This document shows positions 1 to 6,381 of a DNA stretch of 27,021 nt, one piece after another; within the stretch, counting starts at the first letter, position 1, and each line of letters begins with the position of its first letter. The DNA comes from DATLGB01 sp038232275 (GTDB lineage: Bacteria; Actinomycetota; Thermoleophilia; Solirubrobacterales; Solirubrobacteraceae). A model generated the notes under the pieces. The model was not told the DNA's origin. It was given only the letters and a program-made list of their open reading frames with translations, and did no database searches. The DNA lies in the NCBI GenBank assembly GCA_038232275.1, contig JBBSIC010000043.1, forward strand, positions 1 to 27,021. Reading direction: 5' to 3'. A program made the position numbers and the translations under genes.

Positions 1-911
1 CCGAGGTTGCAGTCGACCCACTCGACCGTCGCGTCGGTCTCGGCGACCGCGCGCTTGGTGACGAGGTTGAAGACGTTCTGCGACCAGTTCTGCACGGTCG
101 TGTAGCGGATCCGCGCGCCCGGCTTGGCGATCAGCTCGACGACGGCGGAGTGCAGCGAGTCCGACGTCCACACCGGCGCCGTGCAGCCCTCGACGTAGTG
201 CACGTAGGAGCCCTCGTCGGCGATGATCAGCGTCCGCTCGAACTGGCCCATGTTCTCGGTGTTGATGCGGAAGTAGGCCTGCAGGGGCATCTCGACGTGC
301 ACGCCCGGCGGGACGTAGACGAACGAGCCGCCCGACCACACGGCGCTGTTCAGCGCGGCGAGCTTGTTGTCGTTGGACGGGATGATCGTGGCGAAGTACT
401 CGCGCACGAGGTCCTCGTGCTCGCGCAGGCCCGAGTCCATGTCCTTGAAGATGACGCCCTGGGCCTCGAGGTCCTCGCGCACCTGGTGGTAGACGACCTC
501 CGACTCGTATTGCGCTCCCACGCCGGAGAGGAACTTGCGCTCGGCCTCCGGGATGCCCAACTTGTCGAACGTGTTCTTGATGTCCTCGGGGACGTCGTCC
601 CAGGTCTTCGACGCCTTCTCGGAGGCGCGCACGAAGTAGTGGATGTTGTCGTAGTCGACCTCGGCCAGCATCGGCGAGCCCCACGTGGGCTGCGGGCGCG
701 AGAGGAAGTGGTCGAGCGCCTTGAGGCGGAACTCGAGCATCCACTCGGGCTCCTGCTTGTGCTTCGACAGGTGCAGGACGGTGTCGCGCGTCAGGCCCTT
801 GGGGGCCTTGTACAGGTAGTTCTCGGCGTCGTGGAAGCCGAAGCGCTCCTTGTAGTCCGCGTTGATGTCCTTGAGCGTGTCCTGCTCAGCGAGGATCTCT
901 GGTGTGGCCAT
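1..911 (-). CDS. sufB: SufB, Fe-S cluster assembly scaffold (3' end cut by window)
   Basis: SufB is the scaffold subunit of the cytosolic SufBCD complex that builds [Fe-S] clusters with sulfur from SufS/SufU. About 303 codons are visible, against roughly 470 in the family; the C-terminal part, with the core beta-helix end and key Cys/His, lies left of the window. The N-terminus (MATPEILAEQDTLKDINADY), KERFGFHDAENYLYKAPKGL, VYVPPGVHVEMPLQAYFRIN and EGCTAPVWTSDSLHSAVVEL are typical SufB stretches. The ATG at 911 has GAGGTGG about 9 nt upstream. It begins 3 nt after the stop of the Rieske gene, so the two are co-transcribed and probably translationally coupled. The family call is clear; sufD would be expected next, outside the window. 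Confidence 0.97.
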   Translation of the reverse strand, partial: MATPEILAEQDTLKDINADYKERFGFHDAENYLYKAPKGLTRDTVLHLSKHKQEPEWMLEFRLKALDHFLSRPQPTWGSPMLAEVDYDNIHYFVRASEKASKTWDDVPEDIKNTFDKLGIPEAERKFLSGVGAQYESEVVYHQVREDLEAQGVIFKDMDSGLREHEDLVREYFATIIPSNDNKLAALNSAVWSGGSFVYVPPGVHVEMPLQAYFRINTENMGQFERTLIIADEGSYVHYVEGCTAPVWTSDSLHSAVVELIAKPGARIRYTTVQNWSQNVFNLVTKRAVAETDATVEWVDCNL

Positions 912-914
912 GGG

Positions 915-1277
915 TCAATCCACCTCTACTCGGATCATGTCGCCCTCAACCGACACCGCAAAGGTGTCCACCGGGACGTAGGCAGGCAAATTCAGGGGGC
1001 GACCCGTGCGCAGGTCGAACAGCGATCCATGCCGGGGGCACTCGACGGTGCACTTCTCGAGGTCGATCGGGCCGTCGAAGAGGATGCCGTTGTCATGGGT
1101 GCAGCGATCCTCGATCGCGAGGATGTCCCCTCCGCAGTTGACGACGCCGATCTCGAAGTCCTCGACCTCCACGACGCGGGTCGCGCCGGGCGGGAGCTCG
1201 GAGACGGGGCAGATGTCGATAAGCGGGGTCAAGAGTGGGCTGATGACGAAGTCCGACCGCAGTAGTCGGGAATGCAT
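915..1277 (-). CDS. Rieske [2Fe-2S] ferredoxin-type protein upstream of sufB
   Basis: A small soluble protein of 120 aa with one Rieske domain. The two cluster-binding motifs are visible: C59-T-H61 and C80-P-R-H83, with GSLFDLRTG following, as in the small ferredoxin subunits of the non-haem oxygenase or NirD type. No signal peptide or membrane anchor is seen. It ends 3 nt before sufB and belongs to its transcription unit; small Rieske proteins occur in many actinobacterial suf operons, where their job (electron donor or cluster carrier) is not settled. The start is uncertain: the ATG at 1277 lacks a clear ribosome site. The conserved domain really begins near residue 19, so an internal TTG close to LTPLIDICPVSELPPG is possible. 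Confidence 0.9.
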   Translation of the reverse strand: MHSRLLRSDFVISPLLTPLIDICPVSELPPGATRVVEVEDFEIGVVNCGGDILAIEDRCTHDNGILFDGPIDLEKCTVECPRHGSLFDLRTGRPLNLPAYVPVDTFAVSVEGDMIRVEVD

Positions 1278-1350
1278 GGGGAAGTGTAGCGAGGCGGCCC
1301 TGGTCAGGGCTCCAGACCCGCGCGCGACCCCGTGTCGAGGTCGCCGCGGA

Positions 1351-1356
1351 TAGGAT
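1351..1356 (+). promoter_or_regulatory. -10 box (TAGGAT) of a probable leaderless promoter
   Basis: TAGGAT ends 7 nt before the ATG at 1364, so transcription would begin at or next to the start codon. No Shine-Dalgarno sequence lies between. No convincing -35 box was found. The same arrangement recurs elsewhere in the window. Confidence 0.4.
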
Positions 1357-1363
1357 CGCGCCG

Positions 1364-1627
1364 ATGGAGGCTGTGACCGTGGTGGCCGAGGTGGTGCTCG
1401 ACCCGCCCCCTGCCGCCGCCCCGGAGCCCGGCCAGCTCGCCCGCGTGCGGGGCCGCATGTGGGTGGTCGCCGGCGCGACCCGTGACGCGCAGGCCGCGCG
1501 CGACGGTCGCGCGGTCCAGCACCTCGTCTCGCTGGTCTCCGTGGAGGACGACGGCGGGAACCGTGATCACCGCTTCGGAAGCTGGACGGCGGCGATGACG
1601 CTCGCGCGGCCGGACCACCGCGGCTGA
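1364..1627 (+). pseudogene. Possible truncated N-terminus of a SNF2/DrmD-type helicase
   Basis: An 87-aa reading frame. Residues about 23-63 (GQLARVRGRMWVVAG, then QHLVSLVSVEDDG) resemble the extreme N-terminus of large SNF2-family DEAD/DEAH helicases of the DISARM DrmD kind, where a GQLVRVRGRRWVV-like segment is followed by QHLVTLSSVEDD and then LGEELQVVWELEPG. Here the resemblance stops right after VEDDG; the next 24 residues are unrelated and the frame ends. No helicase motifs follow, since the next gene is an antitoxin. A -10 box sits directly before the ATG, so this looks like the retained promoter and 5' end of a deleted defence-type helicase. The family link is recalled from motif memory, without an alignment. 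It could instead be a small unrelated protein. Confidence 0.45.
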
Positions 1628-1631
1628 TCTG

Positions 1632-1666
1632 CCAGCCCGGCCGGACAAGCCGGGAGCGGGAGCTGG
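1632..1666. terminator. Hairpin between helicase stub and antitoxin
   Basis: CCCGGC (1636-1641) pairs with GCCGGG (1649-1654), and CCAGC (1632-1636) can pair with GCTGG (1662-1666) outside it. No T-run follows. It could be a weak terminator for the stub or a chance GC-rich hairpin. Confidence 0.25.
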
Positions 1667-1689
1667 TGCTGCACCTTCGTGACAGGTAC

Positions 1690-1695
1690 TACACT
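1690..1695 (+). promoter_or_regulatory. -10 box (TACACT) before the antitoxin gene
   Basis: TACACT at 1690-1695 lies 10 nt before the GTG at 1706, implying a nearly leaderless transcript. This supports the GTG at 1706 over the upstream GTG at 1679, which would start translation before the promoter. No good -35 match is seen. Confidence 0.4.
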
Positions 1696-1705
1696 CCCTC
1701 GCCAG

Positions 1706-1969
1706 GTGCCGACCACCCGCCCGCGCCACAGCATCACCGAGAGCGACGAGGTCGCCCGTGCGCTGGAGGCCGCTGCCGAGCGCTGGCCCGGGGAACCGCG
1801 CAGCCGACTGCTGCTACGCCTGGTCGAGCAGGGACGGCAAGCGATCGAGCGGGACCGCGAGAGCGACGTCGAGCGCCGCCGCGCGGCTATCCGCCGAGTG
1901 TCGGGGAGCTTGACCGGCGTATACCCGCCCGGTTACCTGGAGGAGCTGCGCAAGGACTGGCCGGATTGA
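1706..1969 (+). CDS. VapB-like antitoxin of a VapBC module
   Basis: An 87-aa protein starting MPTTRPRHSITESDEVARAL. That opening, followed by AAERWPGEPRSRLLLRLVEQG, is typical of short actinobacterial antitoxins encoded just upstream of PIN toxins. The first half would carry the DNA-binding/dimer helices and the second half (ERDRESDVERRRAAIRRVSG) a charged helix that contacts the toxin. Its stop TGA overlaps the toxin's TTG start (TTGA, 1966-1969), so the pair is translationally coupled. Autoregulation by the antitoxin is usual in the family; no operator was identified. An upstream GTG at 1679 is in frame, but the promoter position and the conserved N-terminus favour 1706. Confidence 0.75.
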   Translation: MPTTRPRHSITESDEVARALEAAAERWPGEPRSRLLLRLVEQGRQAIERDRESDVERRRAAIRRVSGSLTGVYPPGYLEELRKDWPD

Positions 1970-2346
1970 TCGCGGTCGACGCGAGCGTCCTGATCGGGGC
2001 CCTCGACTGCCGCGACGCGCTCCATCGTCGGTCCACAAGACTGCTCCAGGAGTGTGCGGATCAGCCGTTGGCGGCCAGCGTGATCACGGTCGCCGAGGTG
2101 CTGGTAGCGCCCATCCGCGCGGGTCGCGCCCACCAGGCACGCGCTGCCCTTAGGGAGATGGAGGTCGAGGGCGTCCCGCTCGACGACGCGTCCTGCGTCA
2201 CCCTCGCCGAGCTTCGTGCCTTGACGAGCCTCAAGCTCCGAGACTGCTGCGTGCTCTACGCCGCGCAGAGCGTCGGCGCTACGCGCGTGCTCACCCTCGA
2301 CGCGCGACTCGCCGCTGCCGCACGCGACCTCGGCCTCGCTGCCTAG
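1966..2346 (+). CDS. VapC-type PIN-domain ribonuclease toxin
   Basis: A 126-aa PIN-domain protein, expected to act as a Mg-dependent RNase that cuts structured RNA. The acidic residues of the PIN fold are present: the Asp in LIAVDASVLIGAL near the N-terminus, the Glu in VITVAEVL, the Asp in KLRDCCVLYAA and the Asp in VLTLDARLA. The length is normal for VapC. The TTG start at 1966 overlaps the antitoxin stop and places AVDAS at the usual distance from the N-terminus. The frame is open upstream, but nothing there looks coding. It is intact, unlike several neighbours. Confidence 0.88.
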   Translation: MIAVDASVLIGALDCRDALHRRSTRLLQECADQPLAASVITVAEVLVAPIRAGRAHQARAALREMEVEGVPLDDASCVTLAELRALTSLKLRDCCVLYAAQSVGATRVLTLDARLAAAARDLGLAA

Positions 2347-2376
2347 CTACGACTCGCCCGCGGCCGCAACGACGAA

Positions 2377-2395
2377 GGCCACCCGGTAGGTGGCC
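2377..2395 (+). terminator. Perfect 7-bp hairpin after vapC
   Basis: GGCCACC (2377-2383) and GGTGGCC (2389-2395) form a perfect stem with a 5-nt loop, 30 nt past the toxin stop. There is no T-run, so it is an intrinsic-terminator candidate only. The rest of 2347-2543 shows no convincing gene. Confidence 0.4.
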
Positions 2396-2543
2396 CTGTG
2401 GTCCTTCCGGCGCTCTGCGCGGCGAATGTTGGAACGATTGCCGTACAGAGGCCGTATTGCGGGGGCCTGCTCGTTCGTGGCGGTGACGCCGCCCGGCTCG
2501 TCCAAACCGTCATCGCGTGAACCCGGCGCGCCTGTTGCCACCG

Positions 2544-3083
2544 TCACCCGGAGCCGAGGCAGTCCAGAGCTTGCTCACCGGGCCTCGGGATCGGGTCGCC
2601 GCCGACGGGTAGATCGGTGAACGTGCGCGCCGTGCCGTTGATCGCCTTCATGCCCGCGACGTACTCGCCGCTCTCGGGGTAGCTGACAAGCACACCAGCC
2701 GAGGGCCGGAGGCGTCGATCTCGGCGGCCATGTAGTTGACGCCGCCCTTGCGTACGCGCGCCCATGGGAGTCCCTGAGTTCGCGGTCGTGGGCGCGAACG
2801 GAGAAGCGCAGCGCGGCCTTCTCCTGACCCTTCGCGAGGTAGGACGGATTGCTCTGACGCGGACCCTCGATCCAACGGCCGTTCCGCTTGAACACGATCT
2901 GCTCGCTCCTGGAGTAGACCGCGCAATAGACCGCCGCGCGGTGTCCCTCGCAGTTGATGTTCTTCGAGGGCGACTGGAAGTAGTACTGCCTCCCGACTTG
3001 AAGATCGCATCCGCGGAGGCGACGGGCAGCAGCATGGCGACGCCAGCGAAGGCAATCGCGACAAGCCTCGTCATGTTGCGCAT
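2544..3083 (-). pseudogene. Broken secreted protein gene (three frame changes)
   Basis: The reading begins with a clear signal peptide, MRNMTRLVAIAFAGVAMLL then PVASADA (ATG at 3083). Right after IFKS the coding signal jumps to a second frame near 2990 (QYYFQSPSKNINCEGH, AVYCAVYSRSEQIVFKRNGRW, NPSYLAKGQEKAALRFSV). It jumps to a third frame near 2750 (RKGGVNYMAAEIDA) and back to the first near 2690 (VSYPESGEYVAGMKAINGTA, ending ALDCLGSG at 2544). The FQSPSKNINC...YC pattern recalls small secreted actinobacterial proteins with an F-x-SPSxNIxC motif and paired cysteines. Three shifts in 540 nt indicate decay, or unusually poor sequence here. The original function is unknown. Confidence 0.55.
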
Positions 3084-3388
3084 GGATTCGATCCGACGTT
3101 CTCCTGGCTGACGAGCAGAGCGTCGCCAACAAGAGCGGGCGATCGTTCGCTCATCGACGAGCCGCGACGACTTCTGAAGCACCTCGGCCGCAGCGCGAGG
3201 CGTTCACGGAGCACGAGTCGGCGGATCACCGCCTTCAGGGGCGGCTGCCCCGCGCGGAGTGCCGCGTCAGGACTCGGTGACGGGTTACCCGGCCGTTTCC
3301 CCGCTGTGGCCTCTGAGGTCTGGCGCTTCGGGCGCACCGAGGAGCGCTGGACCGCGCGGCTGCACCCCTCCGCCGGCTGAGCGAGCCG
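3084..3388. other. Gene-free stretch
   Basis: About 300 nt between two decayed elements. Frames are open here on the minus strand, but they lack conserved motifs and plausible start contexts. I see no tRNA, hairpin with T-run or repeat. Confidence 0.4.
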
Positions 3389-3670
3389 TCAGTCTGCGCG
3401 GACCGCTCGCGTCACGCTCTTGCGGCGCTGGGGCGCTTGCCCGCGACTCAGGCTCCCTTGGGCGGCTTGTTGGCCTTCTTGATGGTCCTCGAGATCGGCG
3501 ACAAAGCGCTCATTGGTCGTGTGGTCGCGGCCGGGTGTGGCGAACACGACCGCGGACCGGTCGACGTCGGCGAACAAGGTCACGTAGTCCTGGCCGCGGC
3601 GGAAGCTCGTCTCATCCACACCGAGCCGCTTGAGCTCAGGTGACCCGACGTCCTGTCCCCAGGTCGACGC
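3389..3670 (-). mobile_element. ISL3-family transposase remnant
   Basis: The open segment encodes ELKRLGVDETSFRRGQDYVT followed by LFADVDRSAVVFATPGRDHT. This matches the start of the DDE catalytic core of ISL3-type transposases, in which the first catalytic Asp sits in VDE(T/K)SF(R/K)RG. The match ends soon after VADLEDHQ; the second Asp, the Glu and the C-terminus are absent. An in-frame TGA at 3671-3673 cuts off the N-terminal zinc finger and HTH region. No terminal inverted repeats were found, so this is a dead fragment of under 300 nt. It sits next to a VapC-type toxin gene and between two decayed genes. Confidence 0.72.
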
Positions 3671-3728
3671 TCAACGTAGCGGGGCGGATCTCGTGGGATG
3701 CCCAACGGTTGACCGCGGGGGGGCTCCG

Positions 3729-4121
3729 CTACCACACCGTCAGCGACCGGGGGTGACGATGGGTGCGCAGTCTGCCGTCCTTGGTGACGAGCCGCCATCC
3801 GTACTCGACCGCGGTCGCGTAGATCAGGCGGTCCGCGGGATCGCCGGGGAAGGACGCCGGGAGCGACACGGCGGTGTCCGCGATCGCAGGCGTGACTCCG
3901 AGCGTCCGGAGTTGGGCGGCGAGTTGCTCCAGCCACGACCGGATCGGGACGGTCACGACGATGCGCTCATGCTTGGCTAGCCACGCCAGCTCGAACCACG
4001 AGATGTTCGCGACCGCCAGCTCGTCTGCGTCCGCTATCGCTTCGGCGGCGGCGCGACTCACTCGCTTGGGCTCGGCGGACCACCAGTGGACGACGTGCGT
4101 GTCGAGCAGAACGGTGGTCAC
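3729..4121 (-). CDS. PIN-domain toxin paired with a Phd/YefM-type antitoxin
   Basis: A 130-aa PIN-domain RNase toxin. The N-terminal MTTVLLDTHVVHWW has the first Asp in the LLDTH context typical of VapC partners of Phd-type antitoxins. NISWFELAWLAKHERI supplies the conserved Glu, and FPGDPADRLIYATAVEYG plus LVTKDGRL supply the later Asp residues (DPADR is a hallmark of this subgroup). The GTG start at 4121 overlaps the antitoxin stop (GTGA), so a longer start at a TTG (4133) is unlikely. The module is intact although its downstream neighbour is a dead transposase fragment. Confidence 0.88.
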   Translation of the reverse strand: MTTVLLDTHVVHWWSAEPKRVSRAAAEAIADADELAVANISWFELAWLAKHERIVVTVPIRSWLEQLAAQLRTLGVTPAIADTAVSLPASFPGDPADRLIYATAVEYGWRLVTKDGRLRTHRHPRSLTVW

Positions 4122-4345
4122 TGAAGCTCCCAAGGCGCCCCGGTCGTGAACAGCTGCTCGTCCTCAGCAGCGGTCATCGCCACGCCCGAGAGCTTCCCCA
4201 TCAGCGAGTGCGGGCCGGTGGCCGGCACGAGGCGAGCCACGACACGGCCGTGTTTCGTGATCTCGACCTCGTCCCCGGCAGCGACGTCGTCGAGCAGGGC
4301 GAGGATCTTCGCCTTCGCCGTGGTTGCGGTCACACTTCTAGTCAT
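4118..4345 (-). CDS. Phd/YefM-family antitoxin
   Basis: A 75-aa protein, MTRSVTATTAKAKILALLDD followed by VAAGDEVEITKHGRVVARLVP. This is the standard Phd/YefM fold: an N-terminal beta-alpha dimer and DNA-binding part, then a disordered toxin-binding tail (GKLSGVAMTAAEDEQLFTTG). The ATG at 4345 is the natural start, and the stop overlaps the toxin GTG. The unit would be transcribed leftward from 4346-4400. Such antitoxins usually repress their own promoter; no operator was recognised. Confidence 0.85.
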   Translation of the reverse strand: MTRSVTATTAKAKILALLDDVAAGDEVEITKHGRVVARLVPATGPHSLMGKLSGVAMTAAEDEQLFTTGAPWELQ

Positions 4346-4401
4346 GCGGTCATCATACTGGTCCTCAGGCGAGCTGGCACGCCTTCGCTGACCTGACACA
4401 C

Positions 4402-4428
4402 GAAAGCCCCCTGGCGAGAGGGGCTTCC
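4402..4428 (-). terminator. Intrinsic terminator of a leftward unit
   Basis: Read on the minus strand, AAGCCCC (4426-4420), a 9-nt loop and GGGGCTT (4410-4404) are followed by TC. It lies about 20 nt beyond the stop of the broken small gene at 4447 and upstream of the Phd antitoxin. It would therefore end the old unit and isolate the toxin-antitoxin module. Confidence 0.6.
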
Positions 4429-4446
4429 GATCGCCGAAGGCTAGCC

Positions 4447-4690
4447 CTAGCGGTACGACGAGATCCGCACCTTCGTGGTGACTTGGATCCCAACCAAGCA
4501 GTGCGCCGACCACAGGCGCGACGCGACGCAATCGACCGCGAGGACGACGAAGGACGCCAGCGCGAAAGCGGGCTCGTGGGCGCACCACCCCACGAAAGCT
4601 GTCGCCGGACCACTGCGCTGCTCCGCGCGAATACAGCGTCGTGAACGCGCTGCCGGCGATCTCCAGCTCAAGAATGACAGGAACGCGCAT
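4447..4690 (-). pseudogene. Broken small gene with one hydrophobic segment
   Basis: The ATG at 4690 (MRVPVILELEIAGSAFTTLY, then SRGAAQWSGDSF) lies 2 nt after the stop of the preceding broken gene. The coding signal then moves to another frame near 4595, giving FVGWCAHEPAFALASFVVLA, then VDCVASRLWSAHCLVGIQ and TTKVRISSYR up to a TAG at 4447. GC-rich third codon positions in the second frame support real former coding. Joined, it would be about 80 aa with one hydrophobic stretch (FALASFVVLAVDCVAS). The family is unrecognised. A hairpin terminator follows at 4402-4428. Confidence 0.4.
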
Positions 4691-4692
4691 CG

Positions 4693-5048
4693 CTACTCCT
4701 CGCCGAGGAGGGAGCGCAAGAGGGCGTCGAGGTCGGCGCTGTTTCCTTCGGCGGCACGTAGCGTGTCTTGACCCTCCAGACCGGTCCCGAACATGAACGT
4801 GAGGATCGCGTGGCGCCGGCCGGGCGTGCTGGCCACGATCTTCCTTCCGTCGGGCGAGACCTCGTAGGCGCGAACCTCCCGCGTGCGGACGGCAGTCGCA
4901 GGCGCCGTGCAGCACGCTCAGCGTGTCGGGATCCAGCAGGGTGACCGGCTGGTGGTGGCCGAGCCGGCGCCCGATCAGCGGGACATGGGGCGCCGCCACC
5001 GATGGCGGCGGCGACGGCCGCGGCGATCATAAGGAACGCAGCCAGCAC
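4693..5048 (-). pseudogene. Broken secreted propeller-like gene
   Basis: A signal-like N-terminus (GTG at 5048, VLAAFLMIAAAVAAAIGGGA) is followed after a one-base shift near 4988 by HVPLIGRRLGHHQPVTLLDP and DTLSVLHGA. A second shift near 4910 gives VRAYEVSPDGRKIVASTPGR, then ILTFMFGTGLEGQDTLRAAE and DALLRSLLGEE, ending in a TAG at 4695-4693. The 'xxLDPxTLxxL ... EVSPDGRKIVAST' pattern is that of a beta-propeller blade. The gene at 7966-9204 has a comparable 'YDVSPDGRRAVLATES' blade, but the two are not obviously close relatives. At about 118 codons it keeps only a blade or two, so it is both truncated and frameshifted. Confidence 0.45.
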
Positions 5049-5127
5049 CTTGGTCGAGCCTCCCCGGCCGCCCGACGGATCAGTCGCCGTCGTGTAACGC
5101 GGATGGGGACAGGGGGAACCTTCGAGG

Positions 5128-5565
5128 ATGCCCACTCACTCTCCCCTCGGCGGCGTCATCCGCGGCCTGGCCGCCGGTGCCGCCGGCACCGCCGTCATGA
5201 CCGCCTCCCAGGCCGTCTACTACAAGGTGATGGACGTCGAGCCCAGCGACACGCCGGCCCAGGTCGGCCGCAAGGTCCTCGGCTGGGTGGGCGTCGAGGT
5301 CCCCGACGAGAAGATGCCCGCGCTCAACAACGCGATGCACTGGCTCTACGGGACCAGCTGGGGTGTGCTGCTGCTGCCGCGGATCCCGCGCCGCAGCGGC
5401 CTGCTCTTCGGGCTCGGCGTCTGGGGCGTGGGCCTCGTCCAGCTGCCGGCCTTCGGAGTCGCCCCGCCCGTGTGGGAGTACCCCAAGGAGGCGTTCCCGC
5501 CGGACATCGGGTTCCACCTCGTCTACGGCGAGGCCGCGGCGCTGGCCTTCAGAGCGTTGAGCTAG
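5128..5565 (+). CDS. Small membrane protein of unknown function
   Basis: 145 aa with about four hydrophobic segments: around residues 9-28 (VIRGLAAGAAGTAVMTASQA), 70-85 (HWLYGTSWGVLLLP), 92-110 (GLLFGLGVWGVGLVQLPAFG) and 125-143. The N-terminal GLAAGAAGTAVMTASQAVYY and the NNAMHWLYGTSWG motif resemble small actinobacterial membrane proteins of the DUF1440 kind; I cannot name a function. The ATG is preceded by GGGGGA about 15 nt upstream and GAGG close by. The 3' end overlaps the 3' end of sufU on the other strand by 17 nt (5549-5565). Codon use looks normal, so it is probably functional. Confidence 0.75.
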   Translation: MPTHSPLGGVIRGLAAGAAGTAVMTASQAVYYKVMDVEPSDTPAQVGRKVLGWVGVEVPDEKMPALNNAMHWLYGTSWGVLLLPRIPRRSGLLFGLGVWGVGLVQLPAFGVAPPVWEYPKEAFPPDIGFHLVYGEAAALAFRALS

Positions 5566-5986
5566 GCGCGGACTCGCCGCGCTCTGCGGCGTTGGGCGGC
5601 GTCTCGCCCTCCCAGCTGACGGCGTGGCCGAGCCCGGCGCTCTTGAGCACCTTGAGGGTGAGCAGCGCGCACTTCATGCGCGTGGCGGAGATGTCGATTC
5701 CCAGCAGGTCGAGCACGAAGTCCTTGTCGAGGTGGACCAGATCGGCGACCGGCATGCCGATCACCTCGTCGGAGGCCATAGAGGCGCTGGCCTGGGAGAT
5801 CGCGCAGCCGTGGCCGGAGAAGGCGACCTCGGAGACCTTGCCGTCGCGGATCTTGAGCTGGACCTTCAGCTCGTCGCCGCAGAGCGGGTTGGTGTCCTCG
5901 AACTCGAGGTCGGCATCGTCGATCTCGCCCCAGTGACGGGGGCGCTTGTAGTGCTCGAGGATCTGCTCGCGGTAGAGGTCGTCCAC
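5549..5986 (-). CDS. sufU: SufU, zinc-dependent sulfur-transfer partner of SufS
   Basis: A 145-aa IscU-fold protein starting at GTG 5986 (VDDLYREQILEHYKRPRHWG). The zinc and sulfur-transfer residues are all present: C36-G-D38 in NPLCGDEL, C61 in GHGCAISQAS, and C106 in MKCALLTL. In Gram-positive bacteria SufU takes persulfide from the SufS cysteine and passes it to SufBCD. It usually lies directly downstream of sufS; here it is alone, about 3.2 kb away from sufS and 4.3 kb from the Rieske-sufB pair, with accessory genes on both sides. No clear promoter was found in 5987-6100, so how it is expressed apart from the main operon is open. Confidence 0.95.
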   Translation of the reverse strand: MDDLYREQILEHYKRPRHWGEIDDADLEFEDTNPLCGDELKVQLKIRDGKVSEVAFSGHGCAISQASASMASDEVIGMPVADLVHLDKDFVLDLLGIDISATRMKCALLTLKVLKSAGLGHAVSWEGETPPNAAERGESAPSSTL

Positions 5987-6189
5987 GGATCCGAGGCTAG
6001 CGGGGCGAGGATGGTGACCGAGCGCCCAGGAAGGGGTGACTCGTAGAAGCCCGGGAGCGATCCCGCGCACGTCAACGCCGTCTGCCAGGTCGGGGCTCCC
6101 AGGATTGCGGATCCCTGCCAACTCGACCGTACTCGTCGGCCCTGTTACGCGGTTCTGCGATGCGATGCCCTCGGTGGCAGGTTGGCCCG

Positions 6190-6195
6190 TACATT
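6190..6195 (+). promoter_or_regulatory. -10 box (TACATT) before the third antitoxin
   Basis: TACATT ends 7 nt before the GTG at 6202 with no Shine-Dalgarno between, the same leaderless layout as at 1351 and 1690. The rest of the 215-nt gap (5987-6201) shows nothing else I can identify. Confidence 0.35.
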
Positions 6196-6201
6196 TCACG
6201 C

Positions 6202-6381
6202 GTGACGACACACGAGAAGCTGCATCGTCTGGTGGACGACCTCAGCGAAGCTGCGCTCGCTCGCCTCGTGCGAGGGCGCGCGGCAATCGAGCAGTGGGCC
6301 GAGGCGGATGACGCGGCGACGGTAGAGGACGATTGGGCTCTCGCCAACGCCCGCGAGGCGATCCGCGAGGAGCCTTGGTAG
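6202..6381 (+). CDS. Antitoxin of a MazF/PemK-type module
   Basis: A 59-aa acidic protein, MTTHEKLHRLVDDLSEAALA followed by RLVRGRAAIEQWAEADDAAT, ending AREAIREEPW. Small helical proteins beginning 'xxKLHxLVDxLxExxL' are common antitoxins or partners directly upstream of PemK/MazF-type toxins in actinobacteria. The toxin frame begins at TTG 6375 inside its last codons. The GTG start is supported by the promoter position; a longer in-frame start at 6160 would lie upstream of the -10 box. It appears intact although its toxin is frameshifted. Confidence 0.7.
   Translation: MTTHEKLHRLVDDLSEAALARLVRGRAAIEQWAEADDAATVEDDWALANAREAIREEPW

Noticed and set aside
150..1265. A long rightward open frame opposite sufB and the Rieske gene
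   Set aside because: It is the antisense shadow of clearly conserved minus-strand genes; the composition is Arg/Val/Asp-rich with no motifs.
3060..3100. A tRNA T-arm-like string (GGATCGAATCC on the minus strand)
   Set aside because: No acceptor, anticodon or D arm can be folded around it; it lies at the start of a broken secreted gene.
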